From Novosphingobium sp. (lineage in GTDB: Bacteria > Pseudomonadota > Alphaproteobacteria > Sphingomonadales > Sphingomonadaceae), in the NCBI GenBank assembly GCA_024236175.1, contig JACKKY010000001.1, positions 558,001 through 622,000 of the forward strand: a stretch of DNA of 64,000 nt. The letters run 5' to 3'. The notes below the pieces were generated by a model. That model was not told where the DNA came from and ran no database searches. It saw nothing but the letters and a program-made list of their open reading frames with translations. Shown piece after piece: positions 1 through 7,873 of this stretch. Each line of letters opens with the position of its first letter. Within the stretch, counting starts at the first letter, position 1. The position numbers and the translations under genes were made by a program.

Positions 1-47
1 GCGGGCAGACAGGCGAGCACGGCGGCAAACGGCAAAGTTGCTTTCAT
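1..47 (-). CDS. 5' end of an exported protein (truncated by window edge)
   Basis: An ATG at 47 on the minus strand opens a frame that runs off the left edge. Its 15 visible codons read Met-Lys-Ala-Thr-Leu-Pro-Phe-Ala-Ala-Val-Leu-Ala-Cys-Leu-Pro, which is a typical signal-peptide start; the Cys after Leu-Ala could be a lipobox. GGGG lies 7 bases upstream as a weak ribosome binding site. It follows the dioxygenase gene that ends at 78, with a 30-base gap, so it may be co-transcribed with it. The product cannot be named from this fragment. Confidence 0.5.
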   Translation of the reverse strand, partial: MKATLPFAAVLACLP

Positions 48-77
48 AAGATTACCCCGGTCCCGAACTTGCGCCCG

Positions 78-959
78 TCAGCTTGCGCGAACACCGGCCA
101 TGCCGGTGCCGTGGGCGAGCGTGATGTCATACTGGTCGCTGTAGATGCCGAGGTCGGTGGGATACATCTGCGCATAGCCCCATTCCGCGATCGACACCCG
201 CTGCAGCGTACGCACGGCCTCGGTGACCTCCCCGCGCGCGTGTTGCACCGTCTCGTTGTCCCAGATCACGAGATCGCCCACGTCCCAGCGATGTTCGTAG
301 GTCTCGCCCGGAGCGTAGAGATACGAGAAAAGTTCGGCGAGCAGCGCATCGCTTTCCGTCGGCGAAAGGCCGATGATGCAATCGGTCAGGTCCTCGCAGA
401 CGAACAGATAGGGCCGGCCGGTATTGCGTTGCCGGCGCACCACCGCATGCACCGCGCAGACATCGCCCGGCTCGAGATCGGTCAGGCGATTGCGGCGATC
501 GAACACCTTTTGCTTGACGTGCAGCGCATTGAGTCCGGCGATGCGGTCTTGCAGCTCGGCGGGAAGCCGTTCCCACGCACGCAGGCCGCTGGCGAAATGG
601 GTCGACGTCGTCCCCGCGCCGACCTCGAGCGCGTGGAGCGAACCGCCAATGTATGGCCTCGGCAAATAGGGCAGATCGTTGTGCCAGAGCAGTTGCTGAG
701 CGCCGAGATAGCCGTCCGGACGCGAGTTGGAGACGATCATGTTCTCCCAGGGATTGTCGAGCACCGGCCCGAACAGGCGGCAGACGTCCATCTGTTGCGC
801 CATGCTCATCGGCTCGAGACCCTTGAAGACGAGCAGCCCCTCTTCGTCGAACAGGCGGCGCAGTTCGCGCGTGCCTCCCTCGCTAGGCTTCAGGATCAGC
901 TCGGGATCGGCCTCGACACCGAATGGTGGCATCGCCGTGCAGCTTGTCGCTTCCGTCAT
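78..959 (-). CDS. TauD/TfdA family Fe(II)/2-oxoglutarate dioxygenase (copy 1)
   Basis: A 293-residue cytoplasmic non-haem iron oxygenase, which would hydroxylate an unknown substrate using 2-oxoglutarate and O2. Visible ligands are the HxD pair in WHND (His93, Asp95), the distal His240 in the segment GDLVIWDN...VQH, and Arg254 for 2-oxoglutarate. The ATG at 959 was chosen because GGAGGA lies about 9 bases upstream; a longer reading frame to 1016 would run through the upstream terminator hairpin. The next gene upstream encodes a second enzyme of the same family. Neither shows features that separate taurine, 2,4-D or other substrates, so the substrate stays open. Confidence 0.85.
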   Translation of the reverse strand: MTEATSCTAMPPFGVEADPELILKPSEGGTRELRRLFDEEGLLVFKGLEPMSMAQQMDVCRLFGPVLDNPWENMIVSNSRPDGYLGAQQLLWHNDLPYLPRPYIGGSLHALEVGAGTTSTHFASGLRAWERLPAELQDRIAGLNALHVKQKVFDRRNRLTDLEPGDVCAVHAVVRRQRNTGRPYLFVCEDLTDCIIGLSPTESDALLAELFSYLYAPGETYEHRWDVGDLVIWDNETVQHARGEVTEAVRTLQRVSIAEWGYAQMYPTDLGIYSDQYDITLAHGTGMAGVRAS

Positions 960-997
960 AGAGCTGAATCCTCCGATCCCGTTTTCTCCTAACACGA

Positions 998-1031
998 AAA
1001 GGGCCGGGAAAGTCACCCTTCCCGGCCCTTT
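998..1031 (-). terminator. Intrinsic terminator after dioxygenase copy 2
   Basis: A perfect 13-bp stem (AAAGGGCCGGGAA at 998-1010 paired with 1019-1031) with an 8-base loop, followed in the leftward direction by TTTTCGTG. It lies just downstream of the stop at 1053 and upstream of the next start at 959, so the two dioxygenase genes are probably separate units or linked only by read-through. Confidence 0.75.
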
Positions 1032-1052
1032 CGAAAGTTGGGACGACCGGCG

Positions 1053-1901
1053 TCAGGCGGGGACTGCCTCCGTTCCCGCGATCGAGGTGCGGTGCATCAT
1101 CCGGCCGGAATCGAAATCGTAGGGGATCGCGCGGTGCAGCGCACTGGTGTTTTCCCAGATCACGAAATCGCCTTCCTCCCAGTCGTGGCGCAGCGAATAT
1201 TCGGGCTGCGCGCACCACTCGACCAGGCGGATGAGAAGCGCCCGGCTTTCCGGAATCGACATGCCCACCACGCGGTCGGCGGTGGTGCCCAGCAGCATCG
1301 ACTTGTGCCCGTCGGCGTGGGTGAAGACGAGGGGACGTTCGCGTTCCCGCTGAATGCCGATGACGCGCTCATAGTCCTCTTCCGGAATGGCGTCGTGAAT
1401 GGGGATCATGCTGGCCTTGACCGAATGGATCACCGTGAGCTTTTCCAGCTCTTTGCGCTCTTCCTCCGGCAGGCCTTCGAAGCCTGCATAGGTGCTGGCG
1501 AATTCGGTCTGCCCGCCCTTCTGCGCCACCTTGCGGGCCGACAGCAGGGTCGCGAACGGCGGCGGCATCTCAACCGGCATTCCGTCCATGTGGTAGAAAT
1601 AGGTGCCGAGGACATATTCGGGCTGCGGATTGATTTTCCTGTCCAGCGTGACCTGGTAGACGTTGTCGTCGTTCTCCTGCCTGTTGAACTGGCCGGTAAG
1701 CTTGACCTTGCCGCCCATCAGGTCGGTGATCTGCAGCTGCTCCTCATCGGTGAGGTTCAGCTTGGGAAACACGATGACGGTGCGTTCCTCCACCTTCCGG
1801 CGGATCGCCTCGGCAGCTTCCGGCGTGAACAGGTCCTTGCGGTCGTCCCAGACGACTCGCGAGCCGATTTTCGGCTTAATGTCTTCAAAACGGATGGCCA
1901 T
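1053..1901 (-). CDS. TauD/TfdA family Fe(II)/2-oxoglutarate dioxygenase (copy 2)
   Basis: A 282-residue enzyme of the same family as the gene at 78-959. The iron ligands are His104 and Asp106 (YHMD) and His256 in the segment ENTSALH; Arg271 would bind 2-oxoglutarate. Two in-frame ATGs lie six bases apart (1907 and 1901). The second fits the GGGGAG ribosome binding site with 7-8 bases of spacing, so 1901 is preferred. Hairpin terminators flank the gene on both sides, which isolates it from the rplK-rplA operon upstream. The substrate is unknown; pairing of two related dioxygenases hints at successive or alternative substrates. Confidence 0.85.
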   Translation of the reverse strand: MAIRFEDIKPKIGSRVVWDDRKDLFTPEAAEAIRRKVEERTVIVFPKLNLTDEEQLQITDLMGGKVKLTGQFNRQENDDNVYQVTLDRKINPQPEYVLGTYFYHMDGMPVEMPPPFATLLSARKVAQKGGQTEFASTYAGFEGLPEEERKELEKLTVIHSVKASMIPIHDAIPEEDYERVIGIQRERERPLVFTHADGHKSMLLGTTADRVVGMSIPESRALLIRLVEWCAQPEYSLRHDWEEGDFVIWENTSALHRAIPYDFDSGRMMHRTSIAGTEAVPA

Positions 1902-1992
1902 CGCCATTTCTCCCCTTACGACATTTGCTGAACAGGTGTTCAGTCGCCACGCGCATTGCCCGATTTCGTCGTCACGGTCAATTGGCATGAAA

Positions 1993-2022
1993 AAGGCCGG
2001 GAAGGTTTCCCCTCCCGGCCTC
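1993..2022 (-). terminator. Intrinsic terminator of the rplK-rplA operon
   Basis: The stem AGGCCGGGA (1994-2002) pairs with TCCCGGCCT (2013-2021), and in the leftward direction is followed by a run of T (TTTTTCATG). It begins about 20 bases after the rplA stop. The stem core GGCCGGGA is shared with the terminator at 998-1031. Confidence 0.75.
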
Positions 2023-2044
2023 TTGTCGTTCGCTGGGATACGGT

Positions 2045-2743
2045 TCAGGCGCCTTCCAGCTCCGCCGTATCGATCTTGATGCCCGGGCCCATGGTCGAGC
2101 TGATCGCCACCTTGCGGACATACTTGCCCTTGGCGCCCGACGGCTTGGCCTTGACGATGGCATCGATAAAGGCATCGAAATTGGCCTTGAGCTGCTCGTC
2201 CGAGAAGCTGAGCTTGCCGATGCCGGAATGGATGATCCCGGCCTTCTCGACGCGGAATTCGACCTGGCCGCCCTTGGCGTCCTGGACCGCCTGTCCGACA
2301 TTGGGAGTAACCGTGCCGAGCTTCGGGTTCGGCATCAGGCCCTTAGGGCCCAGCACCTTGCCGAGGCGACCGACCACACCCATCATGTCGGGCGTGGCGA
2401 TGACGCGGTCGTAATCGAGATTGCCGGCCTGCATATCTTCCATCAGGTCTTCCGCGCCGACCTTGTCGGCACCGGCGGCAACCGCTTCGTCGGCCTTGTC
2501 GCCCTTGGCGAAGACCGCGACCTTCACCGACTTGCCCGTGCCGGACGGCAGCGAAACCATGCCGCGGACCATCTGGTCGGCATGACGCGGATCGACGCCG
2601 AGGTTCATCGCGATCTCGACAGTCTCGTCGAACTTGGCGCTGGCGAATTCGCGCAGCGTCTTGAAGGCTTCGTCAACGCCGAACAGCTTCTCGCGATCGT
2701 GCTTTTCAGCCAGCGTCTTCTGCTTCTTGGTCTGCTTTACCAT
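2045..2743 (-). CDS. rplA: 50S ribosomal protein L1
   Basis: A 232-residue protein of the usual length. It is the large-subunit stalk protein that binds 23S rRNA and moves the E-site tRNA, and in many bacteria it represses its own operon. Family signatures are visible: the N-terminal lysine-rich stretch, the segment EIAMNLGVDPRHADQMVRG, and the glycine-rich loop GRLGKVLGPKGLMPNPK. It starts 4 bases after the rplK stop, with its GGAGGG ribosome binding site inside the end of rplK, so the two genes are translationally coupled. Confidence 0.98.
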   Translation of the reverse strand: MVKQTKKQKTLAEKHDREKLFGVDEAFKTLREFASAKFDETVEIAMNLGVDPRHADQMVRGMVSLPSGTGKSVKVAVFAKGDKADEAVAAGADKVGAEDLMEDMQAGNLDYDRVIATPDMMGVVGRLGKVLGPKGLMPNPKLGTVTPNVGQAVQDAKGGQVEFRVEKAGIIHSGIGKLSFSDEQLKANFDAFIDAIVKAKPSGAKGKYVRKVAISSTMGPGIKIDTAELEGA

Positions 2744-2747
2744 CGGT

Positions 2748-3179
2748 TCAGCCCTCCACCACTTCGAGGCCCATCGAACGCGCGGAGCCTTCCATGATCT
2801 TGGTGGCCGCTTCGATATCGTTGGCGTTGAGGTCCTTCATCTTCATCTCGGCGATCTCGGCGAGCGCGCTGCGCTTGATCGTTCCGGCCGAAACCTTGCC
2901 CGGCTCCTTCGAACCGGACTTCAGCTTCGCAGCCTTCTTGATGAGGAAGGAAGCCGGCGGGCTCTTGGTGACGAAAGTGAAGCTGCGATCCGCGTAGACC
3001 GTGATGATGGTCGGGATCGGCATGTTCTTTTCCATGTCCTGCGTGGCAGCGTTGAACGCCTTGCAGAATTCCATGATGTTCACGCCGCGCTGACCCAGCG
3101 CAGGGCCGATCGGCGGCGAGGGATTGGCGGTGCCGGCGGGCACCTGCAGCTTGATATAGCCGTCTATCTTCTTGGCCAT
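2748..3179 (-). CDS. rplK: 50S ribosomal protein L11
   Basis: A 143-residue ribosomal protein at the GTPase-associated centre, needed for factor-dependent GTP hydrolysis and the stringent response. The proline-rich N-terminal motif (PAGTANPSPPIGPALGQRGV) and the C-terminal segment ending in GSARSMGLEV are typical. The start ATG at 3179 has AAGGAG 7 bases upstream. It is the first of the rplK-rplA pair. In most bacteria nusG is directly upstream; here an acyltransferase gene separates them. Confidence 0.98.
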   Translation of the reverse strand: MAKKIDGYIKLQVPAGTANPSPPIGPALGQRGVNIMEFCKAFNAATQDMEKNMPIPTIITVYADRSFTFVTKSPPASFLIKKAAKLKSGSKEPGKVSAGTIKRSALAEIAEMKMKDLNANDIEAATKIMEGSARSMGLEVVEG

Positions 3180-3202
3180 GTGGCCACTCCTTTCACACTG
3201 TC

Positions 3203-3218
3203 GGACCGCATGCGGTCC
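3203..3218. promoter_or_regulatory. 16-bp perfect palindrome in the rplK leader
   Basis: GGACCGCATGCGGTCC lies 24-39 bases upstream of the rplK start. It could form an mRNA hairpin near the ribosome binding site and might be part of the L1 autoregulatory target known from E. coli rplK leaders, but I could not match the L1-binding fold with confidence. Confidence 0.35.
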
Positions 3219-3339
3219 TCATGTTAAGCGGTCAGACAGAGGGGCGAAGCCCTCCTCCCGCATGGTTTCCCACCCGCGACAACGGATGCGAATGCGCGCC
3301 GTTAGACGAAAACGCACCGGATGCAAAGGGCTTTGGCAC

Positions 3340-4422
3340 CTAGCGCTCCAATGCGGCCGATCGCCTTGCGCTCTCCCGCTTGCGCCTGGCCGCCCATACC
3401 CGGCGTATCCTGTCGCGGGCCGGAACCTCGACGATACGCATCGCGATGTCAGCCGCGAGCAGCGTCACCGCGATATAGGCAAGGTGCACGCCGATGATGA
3501 AGGCCGGGTCGCCTTCCATCCTGCCGGTATAGCGGGTGAGCGACCATGCGATCGGCTGGTGCACCAGATAGATGGCATAGCTGCGATCGCCGAGCCAGAT
3601 CATCGGCCGGCTTTCCATCAGCGGCAGCCGCAATGCGATGATCATCAGTGCCGGCCACACCAGCATGCTGAGCCGGGGGATCGAGCTGTATTCGCCCATG
3701 TCGAGCATGAAGCCGAACGCCATGATGCCGACGAATACCAGTGTCGGCACATGGGCAATCCGCTCGCGCATATGCCACAGGACCTGGCCGACGAAGAAAC
3801 CGAGCAGGGCGCGGGGAATGGCTTCGCCGTCCCACCCACCGTCCGGGTGCCCAAGCACGGCAAAATGGCAAAGCGAAAGAACGATGGCAGCGATCGTGAC
3901 AAGCCAGAGCGCCCGCCGCCCCGAATAGGCGGCCACGGCGAAGAGGATATAGCAAACGATTTCAACGGTGATCGACCAGCTCGGGCCGTTGAAGCCCCGC
4001 TCGTCCATGCCGAGAAAACCCTGAAGCATGAAGAGGTTGGCAAAGAAGGAGAAGAAATTGTTGGCCGGCGCGTACCAGAACAGCGCCGCGCAGACCAACA
4101 GCGTGACCAGGTGCAGCGGATACAGCCGGGCAAAACGGGCGACGGCGAAGGATGCCAGGCCCTCACGGGTGGAAAGCTTCCCGTCCAGGTAGACATGGGC
4201 GAAGATGTAGCCGGAGATCAGGAAGAACAGGTCGACGAACGACCAGCCCCAAACATGCAGCCAGCCGAGCACCGCCGGTTCGCCGTTGAACGATCCGGGC
4301 ACGAAAAGCTGCTGCGTGTGGTACAGGAACGCCACTCCGCAGGCAGCGATGCCGCGCAGTCCGTCGAGCCGGCCCAAGCGGCGAATTTCGGCCTTACCGG
4401 GAACGATATTGTCCTGCACCAA
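3340..4422 (-). CDS. Acyltransferase-3 (OafA/YrhL-type) membrane protein
   Basis: A 360-residue integral membrane protein of the acyltransferase-3 family, which O-acylates cell-surface sugars such as O-antigen, exopolysaccharide or peptidoglycan. The family opening (RLDGLRGIAACGVAFLYH) is at residues 18-35 and about ten hydrophobic segments follow. The start is TTG at 4422 or GTG at 4419, both downstream of GGGGG. It sits between nusG and rplK, an unusual place for a glycan-modifying enzyme. The acceptor is unknown; GDP-mannose genes lie 15 kb away but no linkage is shown. Confidence 0.88.
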   Translation of the reverse strand: MVQDNIVPGKAEIRRLGRLDGLRGIAACGVAFLYHTQQLFVPGSFNGEPAVLGWLHVWGWSFVDLFFLISGYIFAHVYLDGKLSTREGLASFAVARFARLYPLHLVTLLVCAALFWYAPANNFFSFFANLFMLQGFLGMDERGFNGPSWSITVEIVCYILFAVAAYSGRRALWLVTIAAIVLSLCHFAVLGHPDGGWDGEAIPRALLGFFVGQVLWHMRERIAHVPTLVFVGIMAFGFMLDMGEYSSIPRLSMLVWPALMIIALRLPLMESRPMIWLGDRSYAIYLVHQPIAWSLTRYTGRMEGDPAFIIGVHLAYIAVTLLAADIAMRIVEVPARDRIRRVWAARRKRESARRSAALER

Positions 4423-4510
4423 GGGTCCCCCTTGGCGCCATTACCTAACCGGTAGCGTTTTCTTTTCGGTAAACCGCGCCGCGAAGGCGCTTTTCAGCCG
4501 GAATGCAGGC

Positions 4511-5047
4511 TTACTTGGACAGTTCGACCTGCTCGAAGTCCAGCTCGACCGGTGTCGCACGACCAAAGATCGAAACGGAAACCTTGACGCGATTCTTGTC
4601 GAAATCGAGTTCCTCGACAACGCCGTTGAAGCTGGCGAAAGGCCCATCGAGTACCTTGACCGAATCCCCGATCTCGTAATCGACGTGAACCTGCTTGCGC
4701 GGCTGGGAAGCGGCTTCTTCGGCAGCGCCGAAATAACGCGCGGCCTCTGCCTCGCTGATCGGCTGCGGCTTTCCGCTCGCGCCCAGGAAACCCGTCACTT
4801 TCGGGGTATTCTTGACGAGGTGGTAGATGTCGTCGTTCATGTTCAGCTTGGCGAGGACGTAGCCGGGCATGAACTTGCGCTCGACCTGCACCTTCTTGCC
4901 ACGCTTGACTTCGGTGACCGTCTCGGTCGGCACTTCGACCTCTTCGACCAGCTGGGACAGGCCCATGCGTTCGGCTTCCGCGAGTATCGCGTCGCGGACC
5001 TTGTTCTCGAAACCTGAATAGGCGTGGATGATATACCAGCGGGCCAT
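4511..5047 (-). CDS. nusG: Transcription termination/antitermination protein NusG
   Basis: A 178-residue elongation factor that binds RNA polymerase and couples transcription to Rho, ribosomes and antitermination. The NGN domain (MARWYIIHAYSGFENKV, then the segment MPGYVLAKL) fills the first 110 residues and the C-terminal KOW domain shows GDSVKVLDGPFASFNGVVEE. It lies 36 bases downstream of secE in the conserved secE-nusG order. Confidence 0.98.
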   Translation of the reverse strand: MARWYIIHAYSGFENKVRDAILAEAERMGLSQLVEEVEVPTETVTEVKRGKKVQVERKFMPGYVLAKLNMNDDIYHLVKNTPKVTGFLGASGKPQPISEAEAARYFGAAEEAASQPRKQVHVDYEIGDSVKVLDGPFASFNGVVEELDFDKNRVKVSVSIFGRATPVELDFEQVELSK

Positions 5048-5083
5048 GGTTCTCTCTCGTATGGGGGAAGCGCGGGAGCTAGG

Positions 5084-5278
5084 TCAGATCAGCGACAGCA
5101 GCCAGCGCACCGTGGCGCCGAACACGGAATCGATGCCGAGGAAAAACAGCGCCAGAAGGAGCATCATGATCGCCACCATGATCGCGGTGGTGATCGTTTC
5201 CTGACGCGTCGGCCAAACCACTTTGCGGATTTCCGCCTGGACCTGGCGCATAAATTCGCCGGGACTGGTTTTTGCCAT
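5084..5278 (-). CDS. secE: Preprotein translocase subunit SecE
   Basis: A 64-residue single-span subunit of the SecYEG channel, the short form usual in alphaproteobacteria. The amphipathic segment with EIRKVVWPTRQET precedes one transmembrane helix (about residues 31-55). It precedes nusG. Upstream is a polytopic membrane protein gene rather than tRNA-Trp directly. Confidence 0.97.
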   Translation of the reverse strand: MAKTSPGEFMRQVQAEIRKVVWPTRQETITTAIMVAIMMLLLALFFLGIDSVFGATVRWLLSLI

Positions 5279-5394
5279 GGCTTCGTCTCTCGCCTTCCCA
5301 GAAAGTCACAACGCCTTCCGCCAAGGGGACATCGCCGCCCCGGTCGGAACCGGGAGGGGCTTTGCGTTTTCCTTTGTCGGAAGATGGGGAGGAT

Positions 5395-6891
5395 TTAGCG
5401 AGGGCTTTGCGGTTTTGCAAGCCGGGCAAGGAAGCTGCCCTGCGTGCGATACACCACCTGCGCGCCCGGCGGCATGCGATCCGGCTTCGCCTCGCCGAAA
5501 TACCACAGATAGTCTGCGTGGCGCGCCGGGGCGAAGGCGGCAAGGTCGATCGGCTCGCCCGGCTGCCGATAGATGCGCTGGGACGGGTCGACGAAGTCTT
5601 TCCGCGGCTCCCGCAGCCGCAGCATATGGATGCCCGGCACGGCAAAATGGGAATTGACCAGCGCATCGCGCCGCACCGTCGCATAGCTCGGGGCGTGCTC
5701 GAACGGATCGATCCCCCAGTGCGACGCCTCGACGACCACAGCGCCGGCGACCCGCGCGCCCTGCGGCAGGTGATCGAGCGCTCCCAGCGCGGCTTCCAGT
5801 TCGCGCGACTGCTCCTGCCAGGTCGCGCTGGTCACACCCAGCCGGACGATGAACAGCGCCGAAGCAGCGACCAGCACCCAACGCGGCGCCGGCCAGTCGA
5901 TCGCGAGGCAGCCGATCATCAGCGCCACTGCGATAAGCCGCCAGTCGGCGAAATCGCCGCCGCCCAGATGGCGCGGCACCACGATCGTCAGCACTGCGAA
6001 GATCAGCGCCGCCCAGCCCAGCCGGCCGTCGATGCGGCGGAAAAACACGGCGGCCAGGATGGCGCCCACAAGAATACCGAGGCTCAGCAGATCGAGCTGC
6101 ATGGACTGTTCGCGCATGGCCTTGAGCCAGATGCCGATCTTGTAGAGCAGGAGATCCGGCCCGTACGAAAGGCCGCCTTTCGCTCCACCGGTCAGGAGCA
6201 GGGGAACAAGCAGCAGAGTCAGCGGCCAGGGCGCCAGGAACGCTGCGGGCCGCTTGCGGCGCTGCCATTCGTAACCGAACACGAGAACGCCCAGCACGCC
6301 CCATCCGGCGACATGGCAAAGCCAGACCACCAATCCCACGGGCAGGAATAGCAACCACCGCCAGCGCCAGGCATCGAGCCGCACCCACCCGGCAAAGGCG
6401 AACAGCGCGAGAGCCAGCGAAAGGCAGAAGTTGTAGAACCCCATTCCCATGGCCGGCGACCAGATCAACGCGAAAGCCAGCAGCGAGCCGATGCCGATCC
6501 GCCGCCGCAAAACCCATTCCACGCTCAGCACCGCCAGGCCGGTCAACGGCGGGAGAAGCAGGCCAATGAGCCACCCCGCCGTCTCCACGCCCAGCAGCCT
6601 GCCAAGCGGCCACATCAGCAGGTCCGCGCCGAGATTGCCCGTCCAGCGCCATTCGAAATCGTAATATCCGGAAAGGAACGCGCTGTGCCCGCCATCGAGC
6701 ATCACATGATAGCGCGCCAGATGGGACGCGTAGTCGGTCAGCTGCGGGTGGGTCGCGACCAGGAACGGCAGCCCCGAGAGCAGGGCAAGGAGAACTCCGA
6801 ACGCCAAGGGGAAATTCCGCGCGGAGGCATGCAATGCAGGCCGCGGTTCCGCCCGTCCCAAGGAGCCCGAACCTTGCTGCTGTGCATCCAT
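5395..6891 (-). CDS. Polytopic membrane protein of unknown function
   Basis: A 498-residue protein with about ten or more hydrophobic segments between residues 25 and 370, and a soluble C-terminal part. A periplasmic loop after the first span contains D and H residues (the segment HPQLTDYASHLARYH), a layout like GT-C-type glycosyltransferases or O-antigen-processing proteins, but no family motif is certain. The ATG at 6891 has GGGAG upstream. The start lies only 25 bases after the 3' end of tRNA-Trp, so both are probably on one transcript. It stands between tRNA-Trp and secE. I do not recognise it. Confidence 0.75.
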   Translation of the reverse strand: MDAQQQGSGSLGRAEPRPALHASARNFPLAFGVLLALLSGLPFLVATHPQLTDYASHLARYHVMLDGGHSAFLSGYYDFEWRWTGNLGADLLMWPLGRLLGVETAGWLIGLLLPPLTGLAVLSVEWVLRRRIGIGSLLAFALIWSPAMGMGFYNFCLSLALALFAFAGWVRLDAWRWRWLLFLPVGLVVWLCHVAGWGVLGVLVFGYEWQRRKRPAAFLAPWPLTLLLVPLLLTGGAKGGLSYGPDLLLYKIGIWLKAMREQSMQLDLLSLGILVGAILAAVFFRRIDGRLGWAALIFAVLTIVVPRHLGGGDFADWRLIAVALMIGCLAIDWPAPRWVLVAASALFIVRLGVTSATWQEQSRELEAALGALDHLPQGARVAGAVVVEASHWGIDPFEHAPSYATVRRDALVNSHFAVPGIHMLRLREPRKDFVDPSQRIYRQPGEPIDLAAFAPARHADYLWYFGEAKPDRMPPGAQVVYRTQGSFLARLAKPQSPR

Positions 6892-6916
6892 CGGTGGGCT
6901 CCCTGTGGGGAGAGGC

Positions 6917-6992
6917 TGGCAGGAGTGGCAGGATTCGAACCCGCGGCCCTCGGTTTTGGAGACCGATGCTCTACCAACTGAGCTACACTCCT
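6917..6992 (-). tRNA. trnW: tRNA-Trp (CCA)
   Basis: A 76-base cloverleaf on the minus strand with acceptor AGGAGTG/CACTCCT, D-loop AGCTCAGTTGGTAGAG, anticodon loop CTCCAAA (anticodon CCA), T-loop GGTTCGAATC, discriminator G and an encoded CCA tail at 6917-6919. Its place upstream of secE-nusG is conserved in many bacteria. Confidence 0.97.
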
Positions 6993-7051
6993 GCAGGCGC
7001 GGCTGCCTCTAAAGTGTGACGAAGGGGAAGGCAAGGCAAAGCAAAAGCGAG

Positions 7052-7873
7052 ATGTTCGCAACTTCGCGAATTTGCTATCATTGCCCGGTGCATGCCCCCG
7101 CCACGCCTCGGATCATAGAGCCGGACCTGTTAATGCTCGCTTATCGCAGCGGCATTTTCCCCATGGCCGACAGCCGCGACGACCCCGAGATTTTCTGGGT
7201 CGAGCCGCGCAGAAGGGCGATTCTCCCGCTAGAGAATTTCCATCTCTCGCGCTCGCTGGCCCGCACTTTGCGGCGCGGACGCTTCTCCGTTACCTGCAAT
7301 GCCGCCTTTTCCGAGGTGATGGACGCCTGCGCCGAGCCGCGCCGCGGGGACGACGGGGAAAGCTGGATCAGCCACCGCATCCAGGCGAGTTACGAGGAAT
7401 TGCACCGGCTCGGCCATGCGCATTCGATCGAATGCTGGCAGGACCGGGACGGCACGCCCGAGCTGGTCGGCGGACTCTATGGGATCGGATTCAACCGCGT
7501 CTTTTGCGGCGAGAGCATGTTCAGCCGGACACGCGATGCCTCCAAGGTCGCGCTGACCTGGCTGGTGGCGGCGTTGCGGCGCGCCCATGCCGAACTTCTC
7601 GATTGCCAGTTCATCACGCCACACCTTGCATCGCTCGGCGCGGTCGAGATCAGCCAGCAGCGCTATGTCTCGATGCTGCAGGCGGCGCAGCGGCCCTATT
7701 CGCCGGCCGGCTCGGGCGAAGGTGCCGGGGCCGCGCTGGGCGCCGGCGCGGGCGCGGGAGGCGTGCTGGCGCTTCCCGAGGCTTTCGGCGCACTCCTGGC
7801 CGAAGCCGAGGATGCCGGTTTTGCCTCCTCGCCCGGGAATTTCATCGCGCAGCTCTTGATCCAGACGTCGTAG
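7052..7873 (+). CDS. aat: Leucyl/phenylalanyl-tRNA--protein transferase
   Basis: This enzyme transfers Leu or Phe from aminoacyl-tRNA to proteins with N-terminal Arg/Lys, marking them for ClpAP (N-degron pathway). Family segments include MLAYRSGIFPMAD, the block FWVEPRRRAILPL, and the block GLYGIGFNRVFCGESMFSR. Three starts are possible: GTG 7016, ATG 7052 and GTG 7088; I chose the ATG because GCGAG precedes it, with low certainty. The C-terminal third has a Gly/Ala-rich insert (GAGAALGAGAGAGG) before a normal-looking end. That tail overlaps the convergent DUF2155 gene by 178 bases. Confidence 0.93.
   Translation: MFATSRICYHCPVHAPATPRIIEPDLLMLAYRSGIFPMADSRDDPEIFWVEPRRRAILPLENFHLSRSLARTLRRGRFSVTCNAAFSEVMDACAEPRRGDDGESWISHRIQASYEELHRLGHAHSIECWQDRDGTPELVGGLYGIGFNRVFCGESMFSRTRDASKVALTWLVAALRRAHAELLDCQFITPHLASLGAVEISQQRYVSMLQAAQRPYSPAGSGEGAGAALGAGAGAGGVLALPEAFGALLAEAEDAGFASSPGNFIAQLLIQTS

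Noticed and set aside
4476..4490. GCGCC-GCGAA-GGCGC hairpin after nusG
   Set aside because: The T-run (TTTT) is on the rightward side, while transcription here is leftward; only a short stem. Not called as a terminator.
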